A DNA stretch of 64,000 nt from Clostridiales bacterium Firm_08 (GTDB lineage: Bacteria; Bacillota; Clostridia; Oscillospirales; QAKW01): contig LVAN01000013.1 of NCBI GenBank assembly GCA_001604045.1, forward strand, positions 22,179 to 86,178, given 5' to 3'. Positions within the stretch are counted from its first letter, which is position 1; each line of letters opens with the position of its first letter. Shown one piece after another: positions 18,679 through 27,254 of the stretch. Under the pieces are notes generated by a model that was not told the origin of the DNA, made no database searches, and was given only the letters and a program-made list of their open reading frames with translations. The position numbers and the translations under genes are program-made.

Positions 18679-20679
18679 TTAAATATTTTTGCAGGTAAAG
18701 AAAAGGATCTGCCGGGTCTCCCCCGCTTTTTTGAGGCAGTCCGCCGCGGCGGCGGAGCGCGCGTCGTCCAGCGACGGGAAGGCGTCGTCTATCAGCAGCG
18801 GCGCGCTCTCCTCGCCCTCCACGATGTCCGCCAGCGACAGCCGCAGCGCGAGATGCGCCGCCGTCACCGTGCCGGAGGAAAAATATCCGAGCGGCCGCAG
18901 CGCGCCGTCCGCCAGGATCGCCAGGCGCATATCCCGGTCGATGGAGACGGTATCGTATTTGCCGCCGGTCAGCGCCGCCATATGCCGCCCGACCGCCTTT
19001 TTCAGGATGGGCGCGTAGTCCTGCTGCATCTGCTGCTGCGCGGCGGCAAGCCCTTCGATCGCGGCGTCCGCGACGTTTTTCCGGAAAGTCATCTCCTCGA
19101 TCTCACCGGCAAGGTCTGTCAGCGTTTCCTCCAGCGCGCGGCGCTGTCCGAGAAGGGTCTCCCGGCGCTGGGTCAGCGCGGCGGTCTCCGCTTTTTCACG
19201 CAGCAGGGAAGTCCTGCGGGCGCGCGCCTGTTCCAGGCGCAGTTCCACTGTTTCTTTCGGCATCTCCGGCGCCGCGGTCGCGACCGCGGCGTCCGTATCC
19301 GCTTTTTGTTCATATTCTTTCAGCCGGGCGGCGCACGCCGCCCGCTGCGCCGTTAGACTCGCGTACTGCGCCCGGGCGCGATACGCCGCGTCCAGCGCCG
19401 CGCGGTCTCTGACGTTTGCCCGCGCCAGCACCGGTTCCGCCCGCTCCCGCGCCTCCCGCAACGCGCGTTCGGCTTGCGCCAGCGCGTCACGGCGCCGGCC
19501 GAGATCTTCGACCTGCCGTTCATACTCCCGCCGATGCGTTTCCGCCGCCGCGAGAAACGCCGCTTTTTTCCGTCCCTCGGCGAGGGCGAGCCAGACGCCG
19601 ACGACGAACAGCGCCGCGGCGCCGACCAGAAACGCGTACGCGCGGAAAATAAAGCAGGCCGCGCCGCCCGCCGCCGCGGCGAGCATCAGCAGCAGTCCCG
19701 CCGCCGTCATACCGCTCCGCGGCGGGGGCGTTTGATCCGGCGCTTCCGGTTCCTCTCCCTCCGCCGCTTCCTTCGCCTGTTCATACCGCGCCTGAGCGCG
19801 GTCGATCTCCGCCAGCCGTTCGGCGGCGTCGGCAAGGGATCTCTCGTCCGCCGCCGGCAGATCGCGCAGGGCGCCGTCCAGTTCCTCGAGCTGTTGTTCC
19901 AGCGCCGCCCGCTTTTGGCGGCGGCGAAAGATCTCATATCCCTTATGCTGTTCCAAAAGGGCGGTCAGCCGTTCGCTTTCCCGCTCGGTCTCCGCGATGG
20001 CGGCGTCGATCTCCGCCTCGCTTTTTCCGGCCATCCCGTCCAGCTGGATCGTCAGCCGCGCGAGATCCTCCCGCGCCGCCGTCTGTTTTTGTTCGGCTTC
20101 ATAGAGTTTGCCGCCTTTGCGGCGAAGCGTGGCGTAGTTGGCGCGCTCTTTGACGAGCGCTTCCATCACTTTTTCAAAGGAGACGTCCTCGCTGCCCGTC
20201 GCGGCGAGATTTTGCATCGCGACCTCCATACGGTCGGTGCGTCCCGGCGCGTCGCCGTTCGCGCGCATGCAGTACACGTTGCGGAAAGTCTCTCCGTCGA
20301 CGCCGAGCAGGTATTCTCCCGGGGTCCCGGTGATCGGGATCTCGCCGTTCACGCCGAGCAGGCGCGCCTCTCCCCGTCCTTTTTCATCGGCGGTGCGCTC
20401 TACGCGGTATTCCGCGCCGTCCGCCGTTTCGACGATCATCGCCGCGGAGAGGCCGTCGTGACTGTCCCACGGCTGATACTTTTTAAGCTCGTCCGTTTCG
20501 ATCGCCGGATCACGGGTCCGTTTCTTTTCAAAGCCGTACAGGCAGAAGCGGATCAGATCCGTGATGGTCGTCTTGCCGTACTCGTTAGGGGCGCTGATGA
20601 CGGAAAGACCGTCCTTGAATTCTATTGTCTCTTTCCGGAACTTTCCGAACCTTTCGATCTCCAGGCGTTTGATATTCAT
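18679..20679 (-). CDS. SbcC/YhaN-like AAA ATPase with membrane segment
   Basis: A 666-aa SMC/Rad50-like ATPase. Walker A is SAPNEYGKTT near residue 37. A long coiled coil is interrupted by two hydrophobic helices (AAGLLLMLAAAAGGAACFIF and AFLVGAAALFVVGVWLALA), a feature of the YhaN branch. The ABC signature region is YFSSGTVTAAHLALRLS and Walker B is LLIDDAF. The start chosen is the ATG overlapping the stop of the nuclease gene (ATGA). With its partner it probably forms a DNA end-processing complex of the Mre11-Rad50 type; substrate details are not known. Confidence 0.82.
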   Translation of the reverse strand: MNIKRLEIERFGKFRKETIEFKDGLSVISAPNEYGKTTITDLIRFCLYGFEKKRTRDPAIETDELKKYQPWDSHDGLSAAMIVETADGAEYRVERTADEKGRGEARLLGVNGEIPITGTPGEYLLGVDGETFRNVYCMRANGDAPGRTDRMEVAMQNLAATGSEDVSFEKVMEALVKERANYATLRRKGGKLYEAEQKQTAAREDLARLTIQLDGMAGKSEAEIDAAIAETERESERLTALLEQHKGYEIFRRRQKRAALEQQLEELDGALRDLPAADERSLADAAERLAEIDRAQARYEQAKEAAEGEEPEAPDQTPPPRSGMTAAGLLLMLAAAAGGAACFIFRAYAFLVGAAALFVVGVWLALAEGRKKAAFLAAAETHRREYERQVEDLGRRRDALAQAERALREARERAEPVLARANVRDRAALDAAYRARAQYASLTAQRAACAARLKEYEQKADTDAAVATAAPEMPKETVELRLEQARARRTSLLREKAETAALTQRRETLLGQRRALEETLTDLAGEIEEMTFRKNVADAAIEGLAAAQQQMQQDYAPILKKAVGRHMAALTGGKYDTVSIDRDMRLAILADGALRPLGYFSSGTVTAAHLALRLSLADIVEGEESAPLLIDDAFPSLDDARSAAAADCLKKAGETRQILFFTCKNI

Positions 20680-21704
20680 CGGTCGAACGCCTCCCATCCA
20701 AGTTTGAGCGCCGCCTCGCGGACGCGCTTTTCCTCACCGTCCGCGGCGCGGATCTTTTCCAGCATATATTTTGTAAAAAGCCCTTTCAGACCCGGACGGG
20801 CGGCGATCTCCTCCGAGTCGGCGGGCAGGGTGGTCTCGTCGATGATCTCGGCGACATTCGGGTAGTCCTCCACCGCCGCGGGCAGGGGATAGGCGCACGC
20901 CCCGGTCAGGCGGAAGCGGATGACGTCCTTTTCATCGTACGCCGCCGCCGCGCTCGCCAGTTTCGCGCTGAGTTCGGCGTAGGTCAGCCCGCTCGTGTCC
21001 ACGGTCTCCTCCCAAAACCGCGCGGCGCCCGTCTCCACCGGCCGTATCTCCACGGCGCCGCCTTCTATGCTGACGTCAAAGAAATACCGCGCGCCCGTCT
21101 CGTCAAAGCCGTGCGCGTTGGGACTGCCGGGATGCGCCGTCCAGGTGCCGCCGATCCGTTCCGGACCGAACATTTTGTGCAGATGTCCCAGCGCGAGATA
21201 GGAAAGACCGCTGCGTTCGATCCACTCTCTCGTAAGGCAGAGCCGCGGATCGGGATCGCCGATCCTGCCGTGGAAGATCCCCACCGTCGTGCCGGGATGC
21301 CGCGGCATTTCCGCCGGGAGTTCCCCGCCGAAGCCGCAGCCGAAAAATCCGCCGCCCGCCACCGGGAAATATTCCGGCGTTTTGCCGAACAGACGCGCGT
21401 TTTCCGGCAGATCGATATCGGCGTACCGGTCGCCGTCCGGCGCGTCATGATTGCCGCAGATCAACAGAAAGGTGATCTCCGGCGCGTTTTTCATCAGTTC
21501 CGCCACACGGCCCGACACGGCGGCGGAGGGGTGAGGCGTATCGAACAGATCTCCCGCGATGACGATATACCGGATGTCCCGCTCGCGGGCGTAGCGGATC
21601 ATTTCCTCAAAGCCGTCCACCGCGCCGCGCCGCAGCGCCGCGCGGCAGGCAAGCGCCGCCGTTTTCGCGTCCAGATGCAGATCCGCGGTATGTACAAATC
21701 TCAC
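20676..21704 (-). CDS. SbcD/YhaO-like metallophosphoesterase (DNA nuclease subunit)
   Basis: A 342-aa calcineurin-like phosphoesterase with the metal-binding series TADLHLD, AGDLFDT, CGNHDA, GIFHGRIG and ALGHLHK. Family members pair with an SbcC/YhaN ATPase as an Mre11-like nuclease. Its stop overlaps the ATPase start (ATGA), which supports a two-subunit complex. The C-terminal ~100 residues form the typical capping region. SD AGGGAGGG precedes the ATG. Confidence 0.88.
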   Translation of the reverse strand: MRFVHTADLHLDAKTAALACRAALRRGAVDGFEEMIRYARERDIRYIVIAGDLFDTPHPSAAVSGRVAELMKNAPEITFLLICGNHDAPDGDRYADIDLPENARLFGKTPEYFPVAGGGFFGCGFGGELPAEMPRHPGTTVGIFHGRIGDPDPRLCLTREWIERSGLSYLALGHLHKMFGPERIGGTWTAHPGSPNAHGFDETGARYFFDVSIEGGAVEIRPVETGAARFWEETVDTSGLTYAELSAKLASAAAAYDEKDVIRFRLTGACAYPLPAAVEDYPNVAEIIDETTLPADSEEIAARPGLKGLFTKYMLEKIRAADGEEKRVREAALKLGWEAFDR

Positions 21705-21768
21705 ATTGATCCCTCCCTTTGTTTTTTCATTTTATCACACCGGCGCGGAAAAATAAACCATTATTTTA

Positions 21769-21797
21769 TTGCAAACAACAAAAAAATACTATATAAT
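21769..21797 (+). promoter_or_regulatory. Promoter of the lipoprotein/two-component operon
   Basis: TTGCAA (21769-21774), a 17-nt spacer and TATAAT (21792-21797), 40 nt before the start at 21837. Confidence 0.75.
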
Positions 21798-21836
21798 GAG
21801 GTTAAACAAACATCAATATGACCTTATGGAGTATTT

Positions 21837-23117
21837 ATGGACGAACGGACAAAAAAATTTACGGCGGTCATCCTCTGCCTTGCTGTGCTGATAACGGTGT
21901 GCGGCTGCTCTTTCAAGGAGTCGAGCATCGAGGATCTGATGCAGCCGCCGCAGCTCACCGCCTCCCGCAAGCAGATCCGCGACGCGCTGACCTCTCTGGT
22001 GGGCAGCGCCTATCAGCTCGTCTCGCCGCAGAGCGGGTCAGGATTTTCCGGCATCAACCTTACCGACCTTGACGGGGACGGGGAGAACGAGGCGGTCTGT
22101 CTGTATACGGCCGGCTCTCCGGCGCTGGTCAATGTCGCGGTGCTGAAAAACGAGGGGAGCGGCTGGGTCAAGATCGGGCACTTCGCCAGTGACGCCACGG
22201 CGGTGGACCGCCTGGAATTCTGTGATCTGGACGGCAGCGGCGTCGACGATATCGTCATAGGGTTCGGGTATCTGACGGGCAGCGACCACGTCCTGCAGAT
22301 CCTGAAACTGGATAACGGATCGCTCGTCTCACTGCACCAGGCGATGTACAACCGGTTCGTCACCGTCGGGGAGGAGACCAAACGGCTGGTGGTGCTGAAC
22401 ACCGCCGGCGCGTCCGCCACACTGCTCGGGATGAAGGAGGGCGCCATCCGCTCTCTTTCCAGTGTGCCGATGGACAGCCGCGCGCAGTCCATCCTCTCCC
22501 TGCAGACGGCGAAAACGTCGGGCGGGCTTGCCGCTGTCTATGTGGACAGCCAGCTTGACAACCAGATGTATACGACAGAGGTGCTGGTGATCAGCGCCGA
22601 CGATTTTCTCGAAAACCGGCTGTTCACCGCCGAGCATATGCTGGGCGACCGTCCCAACGCCGTCAAATGTACGGATATCAACGGCGACGGCGTGCCGGAG
22701 GTGCCGCAGGCGGTCGCGATGACCGATACGGAGAACACCGCTTATTTCACCTATTGGTATTCCTTTGACGGCAGCGGGCTGTCCGAGCCGACCGTCACTT
22801 TCACCAGCGCGTCGGAGCAGTTTTATTTCCTGTATCCCGAAAAGTGGAAAAAGACCGTGATCGTTTCCCGGGATGAGAAAAGTGAGCGGACGATCCGTTT
22901 CGTCAAACGGCGCACCGGGGAGGCTCTCTACTCCCTGCGGGCGTTCACGCCGGCGGAATACGCGGCGCTCACCGAAAACGGATGGCAGACGATCATCAGA
23001 TCGACCGATCGCGTGATCGCCGTGCGGACGGAGCAGGCGGCCCCGGACAGCGCGCTGACCGCCGATGAGTGGAAGGCGGCGCTGCATACATACGGAGAAA
23101 ACGGAGGTAAGGTATGA
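21837..23117 (+). CDS. FG-GAP/VCBS-like lipoprotein, putative accessory sensor
   Basis: A 426-aa exported lipoprotein: hydrophobic signal and lipobox LITVCGC. Acidic turn motifs DLDGDGENE, DLDGSGVDD and DINGDGVPE are typical of calcium-binding FG-GAP blades of integrin-like propellers. A C-terminal domain of about 100 aa is not recognised. The stop overlaps the response regulator start (ATGA), so it is co-translated with a two-component system. An extracytoplasmic partner of the kinase is a fair inference; ligand unknown. Confidence 0.7.
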   Translation: MDERTKKFTAVILCLAVLITVCGCSFKESSIEDLMQPPQLTASRKQIRDALTSLVGSAYQLVSPQSGSGFSGINLTDLDGDGENEAVCLYTAGSPALVNVAVLKNEGSGWVKIGHFASDATAVDRLEFCDLDGSGVDDIVIGFGYLTGSDHVLQILKLDNGSLVSLHQAMYNRFVTVGEETKRLVVLNTAGASATLLGMKEGAIRSLSSVPMDSRAQSILSLQTAKTSGGLAAVYVDSQLDNQMYTTEVLVISADDFLENRLFTAEHMLGDRPNAVKCTDINGDGVPEVPQAVAMTDTENTAYFTYWYSFDGSGLSEPTVTFTSASEQFYFLYPEKWKKTVIVSRDEKSERTIRFVKRRTGEALYSLRAFTPAEYAALTENGWQTIIRSTDRVIAVRTEQAAPDSALTADEWKAALHTYGENGGKV

Positions 23118-23818
23118 AAAAGGTACTTGTACTGGAAGACGAGGAAGCCATCCGCGCATTCGTGGTGCTCAACCTCACCCGCGCCGGATATGATATCATA
23201 GAAGCGGGCACAGGCGAGCAGGCGCTGGAACTTTACGAAGCCAACCCGGACATCGACATCGCGGTGCTGGACGTCATGCTGCCCGGCATCAGCGGCATAG
23301 AGGTCTGCAAAAAACTGCGCGCCACCTCGCAGAAGATCGGCATCATCATGCTGACCGCCAAGGCGCTGGAAAACGACAAGGTGGAAGGGCTGATGAGCGG
23401 CGCGGACGATTACGTCGCGAAGCCTTTTTCTCCGATGGAACTGATCGTGCGGGTGGACTCGCTCTACCGTCGTGTACAGCTTCTCAAAGGGGAGAGTACC
23501 GCGACATCCTCCGAGATCACCTTCGGACCGTTCCGGCTGAACACGTCCGGCAGGATGCTGACCAAAAACGGCGAGAAGATCGAGATCACGCAGGTGGAGT
23601 ATCAGATCCTCAAATATTTTATGACCAACGCGGGCGTTGCCAAAACGCGGGAGGATATCTCCTCCGCTGTGTGGGGCGACGCGTTCACCGGCGACCGGCA
23701 TAAGATCGTTGACGTCAATATCCGCAGACTTCGGATGAAGCTGGAGGACGAACCGAGCAATCCCGTCTATATCCAGACCGTCTGGGGCTTCGGCTACCGC
23801 TGGGGCGACAGCCGATGA
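23114..23818 (+). CDS. OmpR/PhoB-family response regulator
   Basis: A 234-aa regulator: receiver domain with acidic pocket (E8-D9), phosphoacceptor D53 in VLDVMLPG, T81 and K103 (VAKPF). A winged-helix DNA-binding domain follows (residues ~135-232, ending VQTVWGFGYRWG). ATGA overlaps with both neighbours place it in a lipoprotein-regulator-kinase operon. Confidence 0.95.
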   Translation: MKKVLVLEDEEAIRAFVVLNLTRAGYDIIEAGTGEQALELYEANPDIDIAVLDVMLPGISGIEVCKKLRATSQKIGIIMLTAKALENDKVEGLMSGADDYVAKPFSPMELIVRVDSLYRRVQLLKGESTATSSEITFGPFRLNTSGRMLTKNGEKIEITQVEYQILKYFMTNAGVAKTREDISSAVWGDAFTGDRHKIVDVNIRRLRMKLEDEPSNPVYIQTVWGFGYRWGDSR

Positions 23819-25314
23819 AACACCGTCATTTCGTGCGCCGCTCGATGCGGCGCGCCGGAGGGGACGTCCGCTTTCTGCGGCGCAATATGTTTTCCGGCAT
23901 CACCTATCGGTGGCTCAAAAACGTGTTCGGCAGCATTTTCCTCGCGACGATCCTGCTGGTGATCCTGTTTTGCGCGTTTGCGAAAAATTCCTATTACAAT
24001 ATGGTGCGCGACCGTCTGCGCGCCGACGCGCAAAACGTCGAGCATTATTACGCGAACTATAATAACGCCGCGTCCTTTTCGTCCGCGGCGCGGCTTCTGG
24101 TGGATGATTTTGAGGACAAGGATCTTTGCGAGATACAGATCATCGACCTGACGGGCGCCGTCGCCGTATCCTCCAGCGGATTTGCCATCACCGAGGTGAC
24201 GGAAACACCGGATCTTACGGCGTCGCGGGAGGACCGCCCGTCCTCCTGGGTGGGGAAATACGCCCCGTCCGATGAAAAGGTGCTTTCTTTTTCCACACCG
24301 CTCTACGACCGCTACGGCAACGTCTGCGGCTCGGCGCGCCTGATCACCGCGCTCGCGCTGACCGACCGGCATCTGTGGCGTCTTTACGGATTTGCCGTTT
24401 TGATCGGTCTGCTGATCGTGCTGATCACCGGATTTTCCGGGCTGTATTTCGTAAAATCCATCGTTGTGCCTGTCGGCAGGATCAATGAAACGGCGAGAGA
24501 ACTTGCCAAGGGCAATCTGACCGGGCGCATCGAAAAGTTTGACCGCAACGACGAGATCGGCACGCTCTGTACCACCATCAACGCGATGGCGGAGGAACTC
24601 AGCGAGACGGAAAAACTCAAAAATGAATTCATCTCCTCCGTCTCTCACGAACTGCGCACGCCGCTGACCGCCATCCGCGGATGGAGCGAGACGATGATCG
24701 CCGCCGATGTGCAGATGGACGACACGGCGCGCCGCGGCATCACCGTTATTTATAAGGAGACCGAGCGGCTGTCCAAACTCGTGGAGGAGCTGCTGGACAC
24801 CACCCGCATCCAGAGCGGCAGGTTCAAACTCGTCGTCACCCCGATGAACGTTGTCGCGGAATTCGAGGACACCGTCTTTATGATGATGGAGCGCGCCAAG
24901 GTGGACGACGTCACCATCGAATACACGCCGGAACTTGACGAGGTCAACATTTTAGGGGATAAAAACCGCCTCAAACAGGTGTTTTTCAACATCATCGACA
25001 ACGCCATCAAACACTCTCACGCGGGCGGCAACATCCGCACCGCGCTCGCGCTGACGGAACAGAATGTTATCATCACGGTCAGCGACAACGGCGAGGGCAT
25101 CTCCGCCGAGGATCTGCCTTACGTTAAAGAAATGTTTTATAAAGGGCACTCGCAGAAGCGCGGCAGCGGCATCGGTCTGGGCGTTTCCGATCAGATCGTG
25201 ACGATGCACGGCGGCACGCTTGACATCGACAGCACGCTGGGCGAGGGCACGACGGTCACCATCACGTTGCCGCTTCCCGCGACGGAAGCGAACGACGCCG
25301 GTTCTCCCGCGTAA
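23815..25314 (+). CDS. Sensor histidine kinase with HAMP domain
   Basis: A 499-aa membrane kinase: TM1 ~36-57, an extracellular sensor of about 130 aa, TM2 ~190-213, HAMP (~214-265), H-box SHELRTPL with H278, and an HATPase with N-box NIIDNAIKH and G-box SDNGEGIS / GSGIGLG. It should phosphorylate the adjacent regulator. The signal is not known; the co-expressed FG-GAP lipoprotein may feed into the extracellular domain. Confidence 0.94.
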   Translation: MKHRHFVRRSMRRAGGDVRFLRRNMFSGITYRWLKNVFGSIFLATILLVILFCAFAKNSYYNMVRDRLRADAQNVEHYYANYNNAASFSSAARLLVDDFEDKDLCEIQIIDLTGAVAVSSSGFAITEVTETPDLTASREDRPSSWVGKYAPSDEKVLSFSTPLYDRYGNVCGSARLITALALTDRHLWRLYGFAVLIGLLIVLITGFSGLYFVKSIVVPVGRINETARELAKGNLTGRIEKFDRNDEIGTLCTTINAMAEELSETEKLKNEFISSVSHELRTPLTAIRGWSETMIAADVQMDDTARRGITVIYKETERLSKLVEELLDTTRIQSGRFKLVVTPMNVVAEFEDTVFMMMERAKVDDVTIEYTPELDEVNILGDKNRLKQVFFNIIDNAIKHSHAGGNIRTALALTEQNVIITVSDNGEGISAEDLPYVKEMFYKGHSQKRGSGIGLGVSDQIVTMHGGTLDIDSTLGEGTTVTITLPLPATEANDAGSPA

Positions 25315-25350
25315 TAAAAATGATTTTCTTATAAGAGGAAAGGATTTGCC

Positions 25351-26226
25351 ATGGATCTGTCGCTCATCACCTATTTCATAGCGCTGCACGACGTGCCGTT
25401 TCTCGCGAAACTGGCTGAGATCATCACGTTTTTCGCGGAAGATACGGTGATCATCATTGTCGGCGCACTGCTGTATTGGTGCGTTGACAGCAAAAAGGGA
25501 CAGCGGATGGCAACACTTGCCATTGGCGGCGTCTTTTGGACACTGGGACTGAAAAATATTTTGAAGATCCCCCGTCCGTGGGATCTCGGTATTATCAAAA
25601 AGGAACAAGTCCTGCGGGCGGAGACTGCGACCGGTTATTCTTTCCCCAGTGGGCATACCACCGCCGCCGTCAACGTGTATGGCTATCTCGCGCGGTACGC
25701 CAAAAAAGCGGGCAAGATCCTTTTGTGGGCGTTCGTCGGGCTGATCGGACTGTCCCGGATCTTTCTCGGCTGTCACACGTCCTATGACGTGATCGCCGCG
25801 CTGGTCATCAGCGTCCTGTGGCTGTGGCTGGGCGGCAAGGCGTATGACAGCCTGATGGCAAAGGACGAGCGCAACATTTTTTGGTTCGCACTGCCGCTTG
25901 CTTTCGCGGCGCTGACGCTTTTCGGCGGTATCGACGAGGACATCATCAAAATGTGTGCTTTCGGCGGCGCGGCGCTGCTTGGCATTTTTTTGGAAAGAAG
26001 ATATATCCGTTTCACCCCCGCGGGCTCTGTCCCCGTCCGCGCGGCGGAATTTCTGATCGGATTTGCCGCCGTCGTCGCGCTCAAATTCTGGCCGATGCTC
26101 ATCAGTCGGGACATCTACGAACTATTGTGGCTCAAAGGCGTTGACTACGCGCTGATCGCCCTGTGGCTGTCGCTGGTCTACCCGATGATCCTGAAAAAAA
26201 TCAATCAAAAAGGAGAAACGCAATGA
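25351..26226 (+). CDS. PAP2-family membrane phosphatase
   Basis: A 291-aa polytopic membrane protein with the three PAP2 motifs: LKIPRPW, SFPSGHT and SRIFLGCHTSYDV. Family members dephosphorylate lipid phosphates such as phosphatidic acid or undecaprenyl pyrophosphate on the outer leaflet. Extra C-terminal helices extend beyond the core. The stop overlaps the HAD start (ATGA). Substrate cannot be decided from sequence. Confidence 0.88.
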   Translation: MDLSLITYFIALHDVPFLAKLAEIITFFAEDTVIIIVGALLYWCVDSKKGQRMATLAIGGVFWTLGLKNILKIPRPWDLGIIKKEQVLRAETATGYSFPSGHTTAAVNVYGYLARYAKKAGKILLWAFVGLIGLSRIFLGCHTSYDVIAALVISVLWLWLGGKAYDSLMAKDERNIFWFALPLAFAALTLFGGIDEDIIKMCAFGGAALLGIFLERRYIRFTPAGSVPVRAAEFLIGFAAVVALKFWPMLISRDIYELLWLKGVDYALIALWLSLVYPMILKKINQKGETQ

Positions 26227-26909
26227 TAAAAGCAGTGATTTTCGATCTCGACCATACGCTCTATGACCGTCGAAAGACGGTCCTTGCCGCGGCGCCCGTC
26301 TTTCGGCGGCGGCTGGCGGAATTCCTGCGCCCGGATATCACCGACGAGGTGTTCAGTGAAGCGTGGCTCGCCGCCGAGACCAACGAGGAAAACCATGTCA
26401 GGCTCGGCTATCCCGGCATTCTTGACGAGCTGATCGAAAAAGGGATGTTCGCCGTCCCGCCGACCAAAGAGCAGTATCTCGCGGTTTTTTACCCGACGCT
26501 GGCGGAGCATATCGTGATGTGCCCCGACGTCTACGACGCCCTGCGCCGCCTGCGGGAGCAGGGGCACAAGATCGCCCTGCTCACCAACGGGTATGTAAAG
26601 TTTCAAAATCTCAAACTCAGCTATACCGAACTGCGGGACTATATGGACCTTACGATGGTCAGCGAGGAGATCGGTTTCAGCAAACCGGACGGCCGCGCTT
26701 TTCTCACCGCCTGCCGGCGGCTGGGCGTTCGTACCGATGAGGCGGTGTACGTCGGCGACCAGATCTATATCGATATGTGCGGCGCCCGCGGCGCGGGGCT
26801 CAAAACGGTGTGGATCCCCTATGTCGGGACGTGGCCGGACGACCTCACCCCGCCCGATCGTATCATCCATACCTTCGCGGAACTGCCCGCCGCGATCAAA
26901 GATCTATAA
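26223..26909 (+). CDS. HAD-superfamily hydrolase
   Basis: A 228-aa haloacid dehalogenase-like hydrolase. Motif I FDLDHTLYD (nucleophile Asp), motif II LLTNGY, motif III Lys in FSKPDGRAF and motif IV VGDQIYIDMCGA are all present, with a helical cap domain. The start is the ATG with SD AGGAG that overlaps the PAP2 stop. Phosphatase of a small metabolite is likely; substrate unknown. An intrinsic terminator follows directly. Confidence 0.88.
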   Translation: MIKAVIFDLDHTLYDRRKTVLAAAPVFRRRLAEFLRPDITDEVFSEAWLAAETNEENHVRLGYPGILDELIEKGMFAVPPTKEQYLAVFYPTLAEHIVMCPDVYDALRRLREQGHKIALLTNGYVKFQNLKLSYTELRDYMDLTMVSEEIGFSKPDGRAFLTACRRLGVRTDEAVYVGDQIYIDMCGARGAGLKTVWIPYVGTWPDDLTPPDRIIHTFAELPAAIKDL

Positions 26910-26910
26910 A

Positions 26911-26944
26911 ACCAAAAAGGTTCCCGTCAGGGAACCTTTTTGGT
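26911..26944. terminator. Bidirectional terminator, left copy of a 34-bp duplication
   Basis: Palindrome with arms AAAAAGGTTCCC and complement, A-run before and T-run after. It ends the HAD gene. The same 34 bp recur without change at 27211-27244, on the other side of the inserted element. Confidence 0.88.
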
Positions 26945-27210
26945 CAGCGTGTCAAAGAACCTCTTTGACACGCTGACAGACTGCAAAAAAGGAAGTTGCA
27001 TTTCGCAGATAGAACTTCGTCGGCGTACGTGGGTACGGTAGAGGTTCTATCTGCGGAAAACAGAGAAAAGCCTTGCGGCGCAAGGCTTCCTTGGATGAGA
27101 ACATTTGTTTTTCTCAGTTTTGATTTCGGGTTTTGAACTTTCCCGAAAACGAAACTATTTAAAACTATGTTTCTGTTTCTCTGTGGTGAAACGACTTTTT
27201 TGACAGTCTG
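26945..27210 (+). mobile_element. Structured non-autonomous element, copy 1 (266 bp)
   Basis: Termini are inverted: left CAGCGTGTCAAAGA, right end complement CAGACTGTCAAAAAAG. Inside, from left: a hairpin (GCGTGTCAAAGA arms), the block CAGACTGCAAAAAAGG, a 15-bp stem (27004-27018 with 27041-27055) around GTCGGCGTAC...ACGGTA, ACAGAGAAA (27060-27068) able to pair with TTTCTCTGT (27176-27184), and a GCCTTGC hairpin. A second copy at 50876 has the same blocks with a different but paired stem. No ORF of credible size. It is flanked by a 34-bp duplicate of a terminator. Family not recognised; strand inferred from T-G wobble pairs. Confidence 0.75.
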
Positions 27211-27244
27211 ACCAAAAAGGTTCCCGTCAGGGAACCTTTTTGGT
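27211..27244. terminator. Bidirectional terminator, right copy of the 34-bp duplication
   Basis: Identical to 26911-26944. It lies 11 nt from the trxB stop and terminates the redox operon on the minus strand. Confidence 0.85.
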
Positions 27245-27254
27245 TTCTATAAAC

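Noticed and set aside
26945-27210. Retron msr-msd or HEARO/omega-type RNA for the structured element
   Set aside because: Complementary ends invite the idea, but no reverse transcriptase, IscB or TnpB gene is adjacent to either copy and I do not recognise their consensus. Not excluded for an autonomous relative elsewhere.
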